Shown here: positions 42,305 through 51,280 of the stretch, piece by piece
How the letters are laid out: each line of letters starts with the position of its first letter
Numbering within the stretch: the stretch's first letter is position 1
Assembly (NCBI GenBank): GCA_030603695.1
Contig: JAUVXF010000002.1
Span: 1-64,000 of the forward strand
Reading direction: 5' to 3'
DNA from: Natronohydrobacter sp.
GTDB lineage: Bacteria > Pseudomonadota > Alphaproteobacteria > Rhodobacterales > Rhodobacteraceae
Length of the DNA: 64,000 nucleotides
Notes under the pieces: generated by a model
What the model saw: the letters and a program-made list of their open reading frames with translations, nothing else
Told to the model about the DNA's origin: nothing
The model's database searches: none
Program-made: the position numbers and the translations under genes

Positions 42305-43276
42305 ATGCGTCTTAAGATGGTTCCAGATGATACGACGCTGGATTTCTTTCGTCATTCGCGGCTGACATTTGGCGCTTCCGCGCTTGCGATGGTGCTGTCA
42401 GTGATTGTGTTTTTTACGATGGGGCTGAATTTCGGGATTGATTTCCGGGGCGGCACATCCATCCGAACAGAGGCTCAGGCCCCTGTGGATATCGGTGCCT
42501 ACCGCGCCGCGATTGTGCCGCTTGGCTTTGGCGATGTCGCGATTACAGAGGTGTTTGACCCCAGTTTCGGCCCCGACCGCAATGTGGCCATGGTGCGCAT
42601 TCAGGCGCAGGAAGGGGTAGAGGCCATCACGCCAGAGCAGATCAACACGGTGCGCGAGGCATTGGTGGCCGTTGATCCCTCGCTGGTTTTTGCAGCGGTG
42701 GAATCTGTCGGGCCAAAAGTTTCCGGCGAGTTGATCCGCTCTGCTGTCATCTCTGTCGTGTTGGCGCTGGCGGCTGTGCTGTTCTACATCTGGTTGCGGT
42801 TTGAATGGCAATTCTCTGTCGGCGCGGTTGCAGCGCTGGTGCATGATGTGGTTCTGACAATCGGGATTTTCAGCTTGCTGCAAATCCGGTTTGATCTGGC
42901 CATCATCGCGGCCTTGCTGACGATTGTGGGCTATTCGCTGAACGATACAGTGGTCGTTTTCGACCGCGTGCGCGAAAACCTGATAAAGTTCAAGAAGCGC
43001 CCGATTGTAGAGGTGTTGAACCTGTCGATCAATGACACCCTGTCGCGCACGGTGATGACATCTGTGACCACGCTTTTGGCGCTTTTGGCGCTGTTTGCCC
43101 TTGGCGGCGATGTGATCCGGGGCTTTGTTTTTGCAATGATCTGGGGGGTTATTGTCGGGACATATTCTTCGGTATTCGTGGCCTCTGCGGTGCTGTTGCG
43201 CCTTGGGGTGAAGCGCGATTGGTCAAAGAATTCGGGCGATACTGCGGGCACGCAATTCGGTGTGAAGGAAAGCTGA
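42305..43276 (+). CDS. secF: Protein translocase subunit SecF
   Basis: A 323-residue partner of SecD with six membrane helices. The family segments GLNFGIDFRGGTSI near residue 44, EFEWQ-like RFEWQFSVGAVAALVHDVVL around 160-180, and GYSLNDTVVVFDRVRENL near 210 carry the proton-relay aspartate. GAGGGGGTTG precedes ATG 42305. An Mth938-like gene follows with a single base between stop and start. Confidence 0.95.
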   Translation: MRLKMVPDDTTLDFFRHSRLTFGASALAMVLSVIVFFTMGLNFGIDFRGGTSIRTEAQAPVDIGAYRAAIVPLGFGDVAITEVFDPSFGPDRNVAMVRIQAQEGVEAITPEQINTVREALVAVDPSLVFAAVESVGPKVSGELIRSAVISVVLALAAVLFYIWLRFEWQFSVGAVAALVHDVVLTIGIFSLLQIRFDLAIIAALLTIVGYSLNDTVVVFDRVRENLIKFKKRPIVEVLNLSINDTLSRTVMTSVTTLLALLALFALGGDVIRGFVFAMIWGVIVGTYSSVFVASAVLLRLGVKRDWSKNSGDTAGTQFGVKES

Positions 43277-43277
43277 C

Positions 43278-43634
43278 ATGCGCCTGAGCGAGATTGATTT
43301 TGGCGCGGCCCAACCGGTAGAGGGGTATGGCCCGGATTTCTTTCGCATCGGGGGTGTTGCCCATCCCGCGCCACTGCTGATCGTGCCCGGTGCCGTGCGC
43401 CCTTGGGGCGGCTACGCGGATGCAGAGGCGCTGCTTGCGCTGGCGGGACAGGTGGATGTGCTGTTCATTGGCACGGGTGGCACGATTGCGCATATCCCCG
43501 CCGCCCTGCGGAACCAGTTGGAAGCGGCTGGTCTGGGGGTGGAAAGCATGGATAGCCCCGCTGCTTGCCGCACCTACAACGTGCTGCTGTCAGAAGCGCG
43601 GCGCGTGGCGCTTGCTGTCTTGCCCGTGGGCTGA
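43278..43634 (+). CDS. Mth938-like domain protein (NDUFAF3-like)
   Basis: A 118-residue protein of the Mth938/DUF498 family, whose eukaryotic member NDUFAF3 is a mitochondrial complex I assembly factor. It opens MRLSEIDFGAAQPVEGYGPD and contains VDVLFIGTGGTIAHIPAALR and GLGVESMDSPAACRTYNVLL, the typical core. It begins one base after secF, so it is translationally coupled to secDF. Together with the NDUFAF6-like gene upstream of yajC it brackets the translocase genes, which suggests a link to insertion or assembly of membrane complexes; the bacterial role is not established. Confidence 0.85.
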   Translation: MRLSEIDFGAAQPVEGYGPDFFRIGGVAHPAPLLIVPGAVRPWGGYADAEALLALAGQVDVLFIGTGGTIAHIPAALRNQLEAAGLGVESMDSPAACRTYNVLLSEARRVALAVLPVG

Positions 43635-43679
43635 TTGCGGGGTGCAGGCATTGGGCAGCATAGGACGGGCAGGGCGAAC

Positions 43680-44300
43680 ATGCTGAGGGTTCATAATCTG
43701 GCCTGTGCGCGGGGTGGGCTGCCCTTGCTGGAAGGGGTGAGTTTCGCACTTGCCCCCGGTCAGGCACTGGTGCTGCGCGGCCCGAATGGTTGCGGCAAGA
43801 CCACGCTTTTACGCTGCGTGGCCGGGCTGCAACCGGCGCTTGCCGGCCAGATTGCTGCGCCACCCGATAGCATTGCCTATGCCGCCCATGCCGATGGCAT
43901 AAAATCCACCCTGACAGTGGCTGAGAATCTGGAATTCTGGGCCGCGATCTATGGCACTGCCGGGATTGCAAAGGCGTTGGAGCGGATGAACCTGAAGGCA
44001 TTATCAACGCGGGCGGCGCAAAACCTGTCTGCGGGGCAGAAACGCAGGCTGGGGCTGGCGCGGCTGATGGTCACAGGGCGGCCCGTCTGGGTGCTGGATG
44101 AACCCACTGTCTCGCTGGATCACGCCTCTGTCGCGCTATTTGGCGATGTCGTGCGCGCCCATCTGGCGGGCGGCGGAATGGCCTTGATGGCCACCCATAT
44201 TGATCTTGGCCTGCCAGAGGCGGAAATCCTTGATCTTGCGCCCTTCAAGGCGCAGATGCCGCAACCGGGCAGTGGCGCATTTGACGAGGCTTTCTTGTGA
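43680..44300 (+). CDS. ccmA: Cytochrome c biogenesis ATP-binding protein CcmA
   Basis: The 206-residue ATPase of the CcmAB exporter-like complex that releases holo-CcmE during cytochrome c maturation. Walker A is GPNGCGKTT at residues 34-42, the ABC signature is [14 protein letters not shown], and Walker B is [12 protein letters not shown] 43680 is chosen because family similarity begins with [13 protein letters not shown]; the open frame extends upstream to 43635. It overlaps ccmB by four bases (GTGA). Confidence 0.94.
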   Translation: MLRVHNLACARGGLPLLEGVSFALAPGQALVLRGPNGCGKTTLLRCVAGLQPALAGQIAAPPDSIAYAAHADGIKSTLTVAENLEFWAAIYGTAGIAKALERMNLKALSTRAAQNLSAGQKRRLGLARLMVTGRPVWVLDEPTVSLDHASVALFGDVVRAHLAGGGMALMATHIDLGLPEAEILDLAPFKAQMPQPGSGAFDEAFL

Positions 44301-44953
44301 TTGCGCTGCTGACACGGGATTTGCGGCTGGCCCTGCGCGCGGGCGGGGGCTTTGGTCTGGGGCTGGCATTTTTCCTGATCCTGGCCGTGCTTGTGCCTTT
44401 GGGCGTGGGGCCAGAGCCTGCAACGCTGGCGGTGATCGCGCCGGGTATTTTATGGGTTGGTGCCCTTTTGGCCTGTCTTCTGTCGCTGGATCGCATTTTT
44501 GCACTGGATTATGAGGATGGCTCGCTTGATCTGCTGGCAACGGCCCCTGTGCCACTGGAAGCGGTGGTCAGTATCAAGGCGCTGGCGCATTGGCTGACAA
44601 CGGGGTTGCCGCTGGTTCTGATCTCTCCGGTGATGGGGCTTTTGCTGTTCCTGCCCGGAGAAGCGTATCTCTGGCTGATCCTGTCGCTGTTGCTGGGCAC
44701 GCCTGCACTTTCGGTGATCGGCACATTCGGCGCGGCGCTGACGGTTGGGCTAAAGCGCGGGGGGCTGCTGTTGTCGCTGTTGGTGTTGCCACTTTATATC
44801 CCCACGCTTGTTTTCGGGGCCGAAGTGGTGGCGCGTGGCGCGCAGGGGCTAAGCACGGCCACGCCGCTTGCGCTCTTGGCCGGGCTCACGCTGGGGGCTG
44901 TGGCATTATTGCCCTTTGCATCTGCCCTTGTGCTGCGGATAAACCTTCGGTGA
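44297..44953 (+). CDS. ccmB: Haem exporter protein CcmB
   Basis: A 218-residue membrane protein with six hydrophobic helices, the channel-like partner of CcmA. It begins with a GTG codon overlapping the ccmA stop; [20 protein letters not shown] and [20 protein letters not shown] (residues about 56-75) are classic CcmB sequence. ccmC follows after a gap of about 50 bases. Confidence 0.94.
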   Translation: MIALLTRDLRLALRAGGGFGLGLAFFLILAVLVPLGVGPEPATLAVIAPGILWVGALLACLLSLDRIFALDYEDGSLDLLATAPVPLEAVVSIKALAHWLTTGLPLVLISPVMGLLLFLPGEAYLWLILSLLLGTPALSVIGTFGAALTVGLKRGGLLLSLLVLPLYIPTLVFGAEVVARGAQGLSTATPLALLAGLTLGAVALLPFASALVLRINLR

Positions 44954-45005
44954 ACCGCGCATGCGCGGCCTTGAGAGTGATGCGAGCGAGAGATAGGTGA
45001 TCCCC

Positions 45006-45737
45006 ATGGCGTCTTTTTGGGAATATGCAAACCCGCTGAAATTTATGCGGACAACAGATTGGCTGCTGCCCATCGTGGCGGTTGCGGCTGTTGCTGTCAC
45101 AAGTATCGGTTTGATCTGGGGCTTCTTCTTCACGCCCGATGATTTCCGTCAGGGCGCGACCGTGAAAATCGTGTTCCTGCATGTGCCCGCTGCGATGATG
45201 GCAATCAATGCCTGGGTGATGATGCTGGTGGCCTCTCTGGTCTGGCTGATCCGGCGTCACCATGTCAGCGCGCTGGCGGCCAAGGCGGCGGCCCCTGTCG
45301 GGCTGGTCATGACATTGATCGGGCTGATTACCGGTGCTGTCTGGGGCCAGCCCATGTGGGGCACATGGTGGGCCTGGGATCCGCGCCTGACATCCTTTCT
45401 GATCCTGTTTCTATTCTATCTGGGCTATATCGCGCTTTGGGCCGCGATTGATGATCCCGATACCGGGGCAGATCTGACCGCTGTTTTGTGCCTTGTTGGC
45501 TCGGTTTTCGCGGTTCTGTCGCGCTATGCCGCCATTTTCTGGAATCAGGGCTTGCATCAGGGCGCGTCGCTGTCTGTTGCACCCGGAACGCGGATGGATT
45601 GGGCCTATAAAGCGCCGCTTTATGTGTCCATGACGGGGTTTGGCCTGATCTTTCTGGCCCTGGTGCTGGCAGGCACGCGCACAGAGATACGCGCGCGGCG
45701 GATGAAAGCGCTGGTAATGCGGGAGCGTATGGCATGA
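45006..45737 (+). CDS. ccmC: Haem exporter/haem lyase component CcmC
   Basis: A 243-residue, six-helix protein that presents haem to CcmE. The tryptophan-rich haem site is WGQPMWGTWWAWDPRLT (residues about 115-131), with two conserved histidines in FLHVPAAMM and the later HQGASL. ATG 45006 is preceded by AGGTGAT; an in-frame GTG at 44997 is an alternative. Its stop overlaps the start of ccmD. Confidence 0.94.
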   Translation: MASFWEYANPLKFMRTTDWLLPIVAVAAVAVTSIGLIWGFFFTPDDFRQGATVKIVFLHVPAAMMAINAWVMMLVASLVWLIRRHHVSALAAKAAAPVGLVMTLIGLITGAVWGQPMWGTWWAWDPRLTSFLILFLFYLGYIALWAAIDDPDTGADLTAVLCLVGSVFAVLSRYAAIFWNQGLHQGASLSVAPGTRMDWAYKAPLYVSMTGFGLIFLALVLAGTRTEIRARRMKALVMRERMA

Positions 45738-45892
45738 TGCCCGATCTTGGACGCTATGCGCTGGAAGTGACTTTGGCCTATGTCGCCTCGCTTGGGCTGA
45801 TTGGGGCTTTGGCGCTCTGGTATTGGTTGCGCGCACGGGCCATTCGGCGGCAATTGCAAGAGATTGAGACAAGACGAGGATATGATGGGTAA
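45734..45892 (+). CDS. ccmD: Haem exporter protein CcmD
   Basis: A 52-residue single-span protein that stabilises the CcmABC-CcmE complex. The sequence opens MMPDLGRYALEVTLAYVASL and has a helix at about residues 10-31, then a basic cytoplasmic tail (RARAIRRQLQEIETRRG), all typical of CcmD. It overlaps the ccmC stop (ATGA at 45734-45737) and the ccmG start near 45882, so it is tightly embedded in the operon. Confidence 0.9.
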   Translation: MMPDLGRYALEVTLAYVASLGLIGALALWYWLRARAIRRQLQEIETRRGYDG

Positions 45893-46421
45893 ATTCCGGC
45901 CACTGATGTTTCTTCCGCCCGTGTTGTTTGCAGCATTGGCCGCGCTGTTCTTTTTCGGAAACATTCGCGAAGATCGGGATGCGCTGCCTTCTGCGCGTGA
46001 GGGGCAGCCAGCCCCTACGGTGATGCTAACGCAACTGGGTGATCTGGATTTGTTTGATGATGCCACGCTTCGCGATGGCGAGGTGAAGTTGGTGAATTAC
46101 TGGGCTTCTTGGTGTGCACCGTGCCGGGCTGAACATCCGCTGTTGGAAGAATTGGCACAGGAACTGCCTGTCTATGGGATCAACTACCGCGACCAAGCCG
46201 ATCGCGCGCTGGATTTTCTGGATGAACTGGGCAATCCATTCGCGGCAAGCGGCCAAGATGCCTCTGGCCGCATGGCGCTGGATTGGGGCCTGTATGGCGT
46301 GCCTGAAACCTATGTTGTGGCTGGGGATGGGACAATCATTCTGCGCTTTGCTGGCCCGATCACGCGCGACGTGGTCGAAAACCGCATCCGGCCCGCGATA
46401 GAGCGTGCTGCCGCGCGATGA
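45882..46421 (+). CDS. ccmG: Thiol:disulfide interchange protein CcmG (DsbE)
   Basis: A 179-residue membrane-anchored thioredoxin-like protein that reduces apocytochrome haem-binding cysteines. The anchor is at about residues 8-26, and the redox motif is C78-AP-C81 in YWASWCAPCRAEHP. YGINYRDQADRALDFL and GVPETYVVAGDGTI are characteristic of CcmG. Start is ATGATG at 45882, preceded by ACGAGG, overlapping ccmD. ccmE, ccmF and ccmH are not here, so the remaining maturation genes lie elsewhere. Confidence 0.93.
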   Translation: MMGKFRPLMFLPPVLFAALAALFFFGNIREDRDALPSAREGQPAPTVMLTQLGDLDLFDDATLRDGEVKLVNYWASWCAPCRAEHPLLEELAQELPVYGINYRDQADRALDFLDELGNPFAASGQDASGRMALDWGLYGVPETYVVAGDGTIILRFAGPITRDVVENRIRPAIERAAAR

Positions 46422-46819
46422 CGGTGCTCTATCGGCTGGAGCCTGACCTTCCGGCGGCAGAATTTGCGCAGGTTTTGCAGGTGTCAGGACTGGCGCCGCG
46501 GCGGCCATCCGAAATAGCGCGTCTGGAGGCAATGTTGCGCGGCGCACAGATCATTGTCACGGCGCGCGAGGGGGAAAGGCTTGTAGGGGTGGCGCGGTCT
46601 GTCACGGATTGGGCCTATTGCCTGTATTGCTCTGACCTATGCGTGGATGAAGCCTATCAGGGCAAGGGTATTGGCAAGGCGCTTTTGCAGCAAACTGCAC
46701 AGGCCGCGCCCGGTGTGAAAACGTGCCTTCTGCTGTCCGCGCCAGGGGCTGTCAGCTTTTACGAGGGCGCAGGTTTCACGCGCCATGAGGGCGCATTTAT
46801 TTTTGCGCAAGGCGCGTAA
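46418..46819 (+). CDS. GNAT-family N-acetyltransferase
   Basis: A 133-residue GNAT protein. The acetyl-CoA-binding motif A is DLCVDEAYQGKGIGKALLQQ at about residues 70-89, preceded by a beta strand (DWAYCLYCSDL) and followed by FYEGAGFTRHE. Such small enzymes acetylate amines or proteins; the substrate is unknown. Its start overlaps the ccmG stop, so it is at the end of the ccm operon, and its stop abuts the stop of the next convergent gene with no spacer. Confidence 0.82.
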   Translation: MTVLYRLEPDLPAAEFAQVLQVSGLAPRRPSEIARLEAMLRGAQIIVTAREGERLVGVARSVTDWAYCLYCSDLCVDEAYQGKGIGKALLQQTAQAAPGVKTCLLLSAPGAVSFYEGAGFTRHEGAFIFAQGA

Positions 46820-47215
46820 TTATTCGCGCACGATAAAGGGCAAGGTTTCGCGCTCTGCCCCCACAGTCAGCACCAATTCCCAGCGGCCCGGCCGTGTCAT
46901 CTGGCCAGAGCCAGACCATGCACCGCCGCTGTCCACTCCGGTATCAAGTGGGATGGCCTGCCCGCCAACAGGGCGCAAAATCACATCGGGATCTTGGCCA
47001 AGGGCATGTTCGATTGTCAAATCAACCCGGTAGCCGCCATCTATTGCCACGGCAGTGCGGATTTGCGGGGCCAGATCGACAGTATGCAACAAAAGCGTCT
47101 GGTTCGCGCCGACAATCGGCAAAGGCTCGCGCACAAAGAATGTGACAGAGGCCATCAGGATGATGAAGCCCATCACAAGGCCAAGCAATGTCAGGGCTAT
47201 GATGCGGGTGGGCAT
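46820..47215 (-). CDS. Small membrane-anchored protein, FixH/YtkA-like in layout
   Basis: A 131-residue protein with one N-terminal membrane helix (about residues 6-25) and an extracytoplasmic beta-rich domain ending in PGRWELVLTVGAERETLPF. The single anchor plus a C-terminal immunoglobulin-like strand pattern recalls FixH/YtkA-type domains, but sequence resemblance is weak and I do not assign a function. ATG 47215 is chosen because the hydrophobic stretch starts just after it. It is downstream of acnA on the same strand, past a terminator. Confidence 0.6.
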   Translation of the reverse strand: MPTRIIALTLLGLVMGFIILMASVTFFVREPLPIVGANQTLLLHTVDLAPQIRTAVAIDGGYRVDLTIEHALGQDPDVILRPVGGQAIPLDTGVDSGGAWSGSGQMTRPGRWELVLTVGAERETLPFIVRE

Positions 47216-47287
47216 GATGTGCTGTGTCCTTTTTGCCCTTTGGCTAATCCTATCTGAACCCGGCGTCAACCAAGGCGCCTTGCAAAA

Positions 47288-47315
47288 AAAGACCCCGGCG
47301 TTTGCCGGGGTCTTT
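47288..47315. terminator. Terminator after acnA
   Basis: AAAGACCCCGGC (47288-47299) pairs perfectly with GCCGGGGTCTTT (47304-47315) around a 4-base loop, with a run of A before it that reads as T on the acnA strand. A strong intrinsic terminator for acnA. Confidence 0.9.
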
Positions 47316-47336
47316 CAAGCCAGTTATGCCGCCTTA

Positions 47337-50087
47337 TCAAGAAGCTTTGGCCAGATCGCGCAGCACATAATGCAGCACGCCGCCATGTTCGACATATTCC
47401 TTTTCAATGCCTGTATCGATCCGGCATTTCAGCATGATCGTCTTTTCGCGCCCATCGGCATAAGTGATGGTGCAAGGCACTTCTGAAAGGGGTTTCAGAT
47501 CCCCCTCCAGCCCGGTGATGGAAACAGTTTCATCCCCTGTCAAGCCCAGCGTTTTGCGTGTTTCGCCGCCCGTGAATTCGAAGGGAATAACCCCCATGCC
47601 CACAAGGTTGGAACGGTGAATACGCTCGAAGCTTTCGGCGATCACGGCTTTCACGCCCAACAGGTTTGTGCCTTTGGCCGCCCAGTCGCGCGACGACCCA
47701 GCGCCGTATTCTACCCCGCCAAAGATCACCAGCGGCACGCCAGCGGCCTGATAGGCCATTGCGGCATCAAAGATAGAGGTCTGCGCCCCGTCTGGCCCTT
47801 TGGTATAGCCGCCTTCAACCCCTTCCAGCATCTCGTTCTTGATGCGGATATTGGCGAATGTGCCGCGCATCATCACTTCGTGATTGCCGCGCCGCGCGCC
47901 GTAGCTGTTGAATTCGCGCACCGGAACCTGACGCTCTTCCAGATATTTCCCTGCGGGGGTGGTTTGTTTGAAGCTGCCCGCGGGGCTGATATGGTCGGTT
48001 GTGATCATATCGCCCAGAAGTGCAAGGATGCGCGCCCCTTTAAGGTTGGAAATCGTGCCTGCTTCTGCCGCCATGCCACGGAAATAGGGTGGGTTCTGGA
48101 TATAGGTGGACGATGATGGCCAGTCATAGGTTTCGGAATCCGTGGTTTCCACGGCCTGCCATTTCTCATCGCCTTTGAACACATCGGCATATTTGGCCAT
48201 GAAGGCTTCGCGCGTCACAGTCGCTTCGACCAGCTCTGCCACTTCTTGCGAAGTAGGCCAGATGTCTTTGAGATAGACATCCTTACCCTCTGGCGTCTGG
48301 GCGATGGGGTCGCGGGTGATGTCGATATTCATATCGCCCGCCAGCGCATAGGCCACAACCAGCGGCGGCGAGGCAAGATAATTGGCCCGCACATCCGGCG
48401 AGATGCGGCCCTCAAAGTTGCGGTTGCCGGACAGAACCGAAGTTGCAATCAGGTCGTTTTCGTTGATCGCCTTGGAGATTTCCTCTTGCAGCGGGCCAGA
48501 GTTGCCGATGCATGTGGTGCAGCCATAGCCCACAAGGTTGAAACCGATGGCATCCAGATCCTCTTGCAGGTTTGCAGCTTCAAGATAGGCCGAAACCACC
48601 TGAGAGCCGGGCGCAAGCGAGGTTTTGACCCAAGGCTTGCGGGTCAGGCCCAATGCGCGGGCCTTGCGGGCCACCAAACCGGCACCGATCATCACATAGG
48701 GGTTCGATGTGTTGGTGCACGAGGTGATAGAGGCAATCACGACAGAGCCATCGCGGAGTGTGTAATCTTCGCCCGCAACTGGTGCCGTTTTGCGTGGATC
48801 GGCGGGGGCAGTTGGGGCCGGGCCTTCAGAGGCCATGGCCGAGGCTGCGGCATCGGCGGCGGTGCCACGATATTCGTTGACCACCTTCAGGAAGTTTGGC
48901 GCCGCCTGATCGAGCGGGGTGTGATCCTGCGGGCGCTTGGGGCCAGAGATGGCAGGAACAACCGTGCCCATATCCAGTTCCAGCGTATCCGTGTAGATGG
49001 GCGCATAATCCGGGCCGCGCCAGAAACCGTTTTCCTTGGCATAAGCTTCGACAAGGGCAATGCGCGCCTCTTCACGGCCCGTGCCGCGCAGGTAGCGCAG
49101 GGTTTCGTCATCAATCGGGAAGAAGCCGCAGGTCGCGCCATATTCGGGCGCCATGTTGGCGATGGTCGCGCGATCTGCCAGTGGCAATGTGTCCAGACCG
49201 GGGCCGTAGAATTCCACGAATTTGCCGACAACGCCCTTTTTGCGCAGCATCTGCACCACTTTCAGCACCAGATCGGTGCCGGTTGTGCCTTCAACCATGC
49301 GGCCCGTCAGCTTGAAGCCCACAACTTCGGGAATGAGCATTGAAACAGGCTGGCCCAGCATTGCGGCCTCGGCCTCGATCCCGCCGACACCCCAGCCAAG
49401 AACGGCCATGCCGTTGACCATGGTGGTATGGCTGTCTGTGCCCACCAGCGTATCGGGATAGGCGACAGTTTCGCCGTTCTGATCCGTATCTGTCCAGACG
49501 GTCTGGGCCAGATATTCAAGGTTTACCTGATGGCAAATGCCTGTGCCGGGCGGCACAACGCGGAAATTGTTGAATGCGCCTTGGCCCCATTTCAGGAAGG
49601 TATAGCGCTCCATGTTGCGTTCATATTCGCGATCCACATTCATCTGGAAGGCGCGGGGATTGCCGAATTCATCAATCATCACCGAATGGTCGATGACCAG
49701 ATCAACAGGGTTCAGCGGGTTGATCTTTTGCGGGTCGCCCCCAAGGGCCTTGATCCCGTCGCGCATGGCGGCCAGATCGACAACCGCAGGCACGCCCGTG
49801 AAATCCTGCATCAGCACGCGGGCTGGGCGATAGGCAATCTCGCGCGGGTTTTGGCCGCCATTCTTGCCCCAGTCGGAAAAGGCTTTGATGTCGTCCACGG
49901 TAACGGTGTTGCCGTCTTCAAACCGCAGCATGTTTTCCAGCACCACTTTCAGCGCGGCGGGCAGTTTGGAGAATTCGCCAAGCCCAGCGGCCTCGGCTGC
50001 CGGGATAGAGTAATAGGCGACAGTCTTGCCGCCTGCTGTCAGGGTCTTGCGCGTGGCGGCGCTGTCTTTTCCGACAATTATGGTCAT
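47337..50087 (-). CDS. acnA: Aconitate hydratase A
   Basis: Aconitase interconverts citrate and isocitrate in the TCA cycle with a [4Fe-4S] cluster. The 916-residue protein belongs to the AcnA/IRP1 type. Cluster cysteines are in SITSCTNTSNP and GYGCTTCIGNSGP; other markers are LVGTDSHTTMVNG, GVGGIEAEAAMLGQ, DMITTDHISPAG and EYGAGSSRDWAAKG. A GGGAGG ribosome binding site precedes ATG 50087. It is a monocistronic gene followed by a terminator. Confidence 0.97.
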   Translation of the reverse strand: MTIIVGKDSAATRKTLTAGGKTVAYYSIPAAEAAGLGEFSKLPAALKVVLENMLRFEDGNTVTVDDIKAFSDWGKNGGQNPREIAYRPARVLMQDFTGVPAVVDLAAMRDGIKALGGDPQKINPLNPVDLVIDHSVMIDEFGNPRAFQMNVDREYERNMERYTFLKWGQGAFNNFRVVPPGTGICHQVNLEYLAQTVWTDTDQNGETVAYPDTLVGTDSHTTMVNGMAVLGWGVGGIEAEAAMLGQPVSMLIPEVVGFKLTGRMVEGTTGTDLVLKVVQMLRKKGVVGKFVEFYGPGLDTLPLADRATIANMAPEYGATCGFFPIDDETLRYLRGTGREEARIALVEAYAKENGFWRGPDYAPIYTDTLELDMGTVVPAISGPKRPQDHTPLDQAAPNFLKVVNEYRGTAADAAASAMASEGPAPTAPADPRKTAPVAGEDYTLRDGSVVIASITSCTNTSNPYVMIGAGLVARKARALGLTRKPWVKTSLAPGSQVVSAYLEAANLQEDLDAIGFNLVGYGCTTCIGNSGPLQEEISKAINENDLIATSVLSGNRNFEGRISPDVRANYLASPPLVVAYALAGDMNIDITRDPIAQTPEGKDVYLKDIWPTSQEVAELVEATVTREAFMAKYADVFKGDEKWQAVETTDSETYDWPSSSTYIQNPPYFRGMAAEAGTISNLKGARILALLGDMITTDHISPAGSFKQTTPAGKYLEERQVPVREFNSYGARRGNHEVMMRGTFANIRIKNEMLEGVEGGYTKGPDGAQTSIFDAAMAYQAAGVPLVIFGGVEYGAGSSRDWAAKGTNLLGVKAVIAESFERIHRSNLVGMGVIPFEFTGGETRKTLGLTGDETVSITGLEGDLKPLSEVPCTITYADGREKTIMLKCRIDTGIEKEYVEHGGVLHYVLRDLAKAS

Positions 50088-50330
50088 GGGGCTTTGGCCT
50101 CCCTTGGGGTTGAAAGGGGTGTTGCTGCCACTGCCTTACCCCTTTAGGCCAAGGCCAATCAAGCAAATTCCGGCGTCTGTATACCGTTGTGCACAATTTT
50201 TTCCGCAAGCGCTGCGCCGGGGCCGCTGTGTGGCGAACTTGTCGCGATTTCATATTCTCTCAAAACCTTGATTGGCCCCTCGCACTGTGCATGTTTAGAT
50301 CATCGCCATGTCAACAACCGGGATTGTCTT

Positions 50331-51047
50331 ATGCGACTGGATTATCGCCTTCGGGTCTTGCTTTTGGCAGCGCTCGGCTTTGCGAGCCCGGTTGCCGGAC
50401 AAGATCATCCCGTCTTGGTGGAACTCTTCACCTCGCAAGGATGTGCGGCTTGCCCACCTGCCGATCAGTTGTTGGAAACCCTGGCCGACCGCGAAGACGT
50501 TATCGCGCTGGCGCTGCACGTGGATTACTGGGATTACATTGGCTGGGCGGACAGTTTCGGCCAATCCCAATTCAGCAAACGCCAGAAAGATTATGCCCGG
50601 ATCAAGGGCCGCGCGTCTGTCTATACCCCCCAGATGATTGTCGGCGGCATTGACGAGGTTAAAGGCTCTTCGCAAGTGCAGGTGATGGGCACGATTGCCA
50701 CACATCTGGGCATGCGATTTGCGCCCAATGGTGTTCACCTGAACCTGTCGCGCGGGGCGGGCGGAGAGATCAGGATAGAGGCCGTGGCGGAAAAGGGGCT
50801 TGCCTATGCCGCCGATGTGCAGCTTGTGCGCTACCGCGATTCAGAAACAGTAGAGATTCTTGCTGGCGAAAATTCCGGGCGCACAGTGACTTACCGCAAT
50901 ATCGTGACATCATGGAACCAGATCGATATCTGGGATGGTGCCGAACCCTATCGCGCAACGGTGCAACTGGAAGGGGATGACGCTGCGGTGATTGTGATCC
51001 AGCAACAGGGGCAAGGCCCGATTCTGGCTGCCGCACGCCAGCGATAG
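50331..51047 (+). CDS. DUF1223 thioredoxin-like exported protein
   Basis: A 238-residue protein with an N-terminal signal peptide (about residues 1-23, cleavage after VAG) and a DUF1223 domain with a thioredoxin-like fold. LVELFTSQGCAACPPADQLL carries the CxxC pair C38/C41, and HVDYWDYIGWADSFGQSQFS is the family signature. It may reduce or isomerise periplasmic disulfides, but the function of DUF1223 is not established. ATG 50331 is preferred, since the signal peptide starts there; upstream in-frame sequence is not protein-like. It diverges from acnA. Confidence 0.82.
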   Translation: MRLDYRLRVLLLAALGFASPVAGQDHPVLVELFTSQGCAACPPADQLLETLADREDVIALALHVDYWDYIGWADSFGQSQFSKRQKDYARIKGRASVYTPQMIVGGIDEVKGSSQVQVMGTIATHLGMRFAPNGVHLNLSRGAGGEIRIEAVAEKGLAYAADVQLVRYRDSETVEILAGENSGRTVTYRNIVTSWNQIDIWDGAEPYRATVQLEGDDAAVIVIQQQGQGPILAAARQR

Positions 51048-51280
51048 GGCTGGCATGCCGCTTGGGCGGATGCTGCGCGCTGGGGCAGGGGTTGTGAAAA
51101 TCTCCGCTGCCCCACAACCCGGAATTTGGCGGGCCTCCATCATTGCCAATCGGGGCATGTTTTTCCGCGTTTTGGGCATGCCGCACCATTCCTCTTGCCA
51201 GATTGCCGTGAGAGCGGCTTTTCTTCCGGGGCAGGGGGCGATAGGCTGGCGCGATCAGGAATTGACGGGGTTTCGCGCGG

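Noticed and set aside
50153-50277. 11-base inverted repeat GGCCAATCAAG / CTTGATTGGCC in the acnA-DUF1223 gap
   Set aside because: Arms are about 100 bases apart, too far for a typical operator or hairpin; noted only as a possible chance match.
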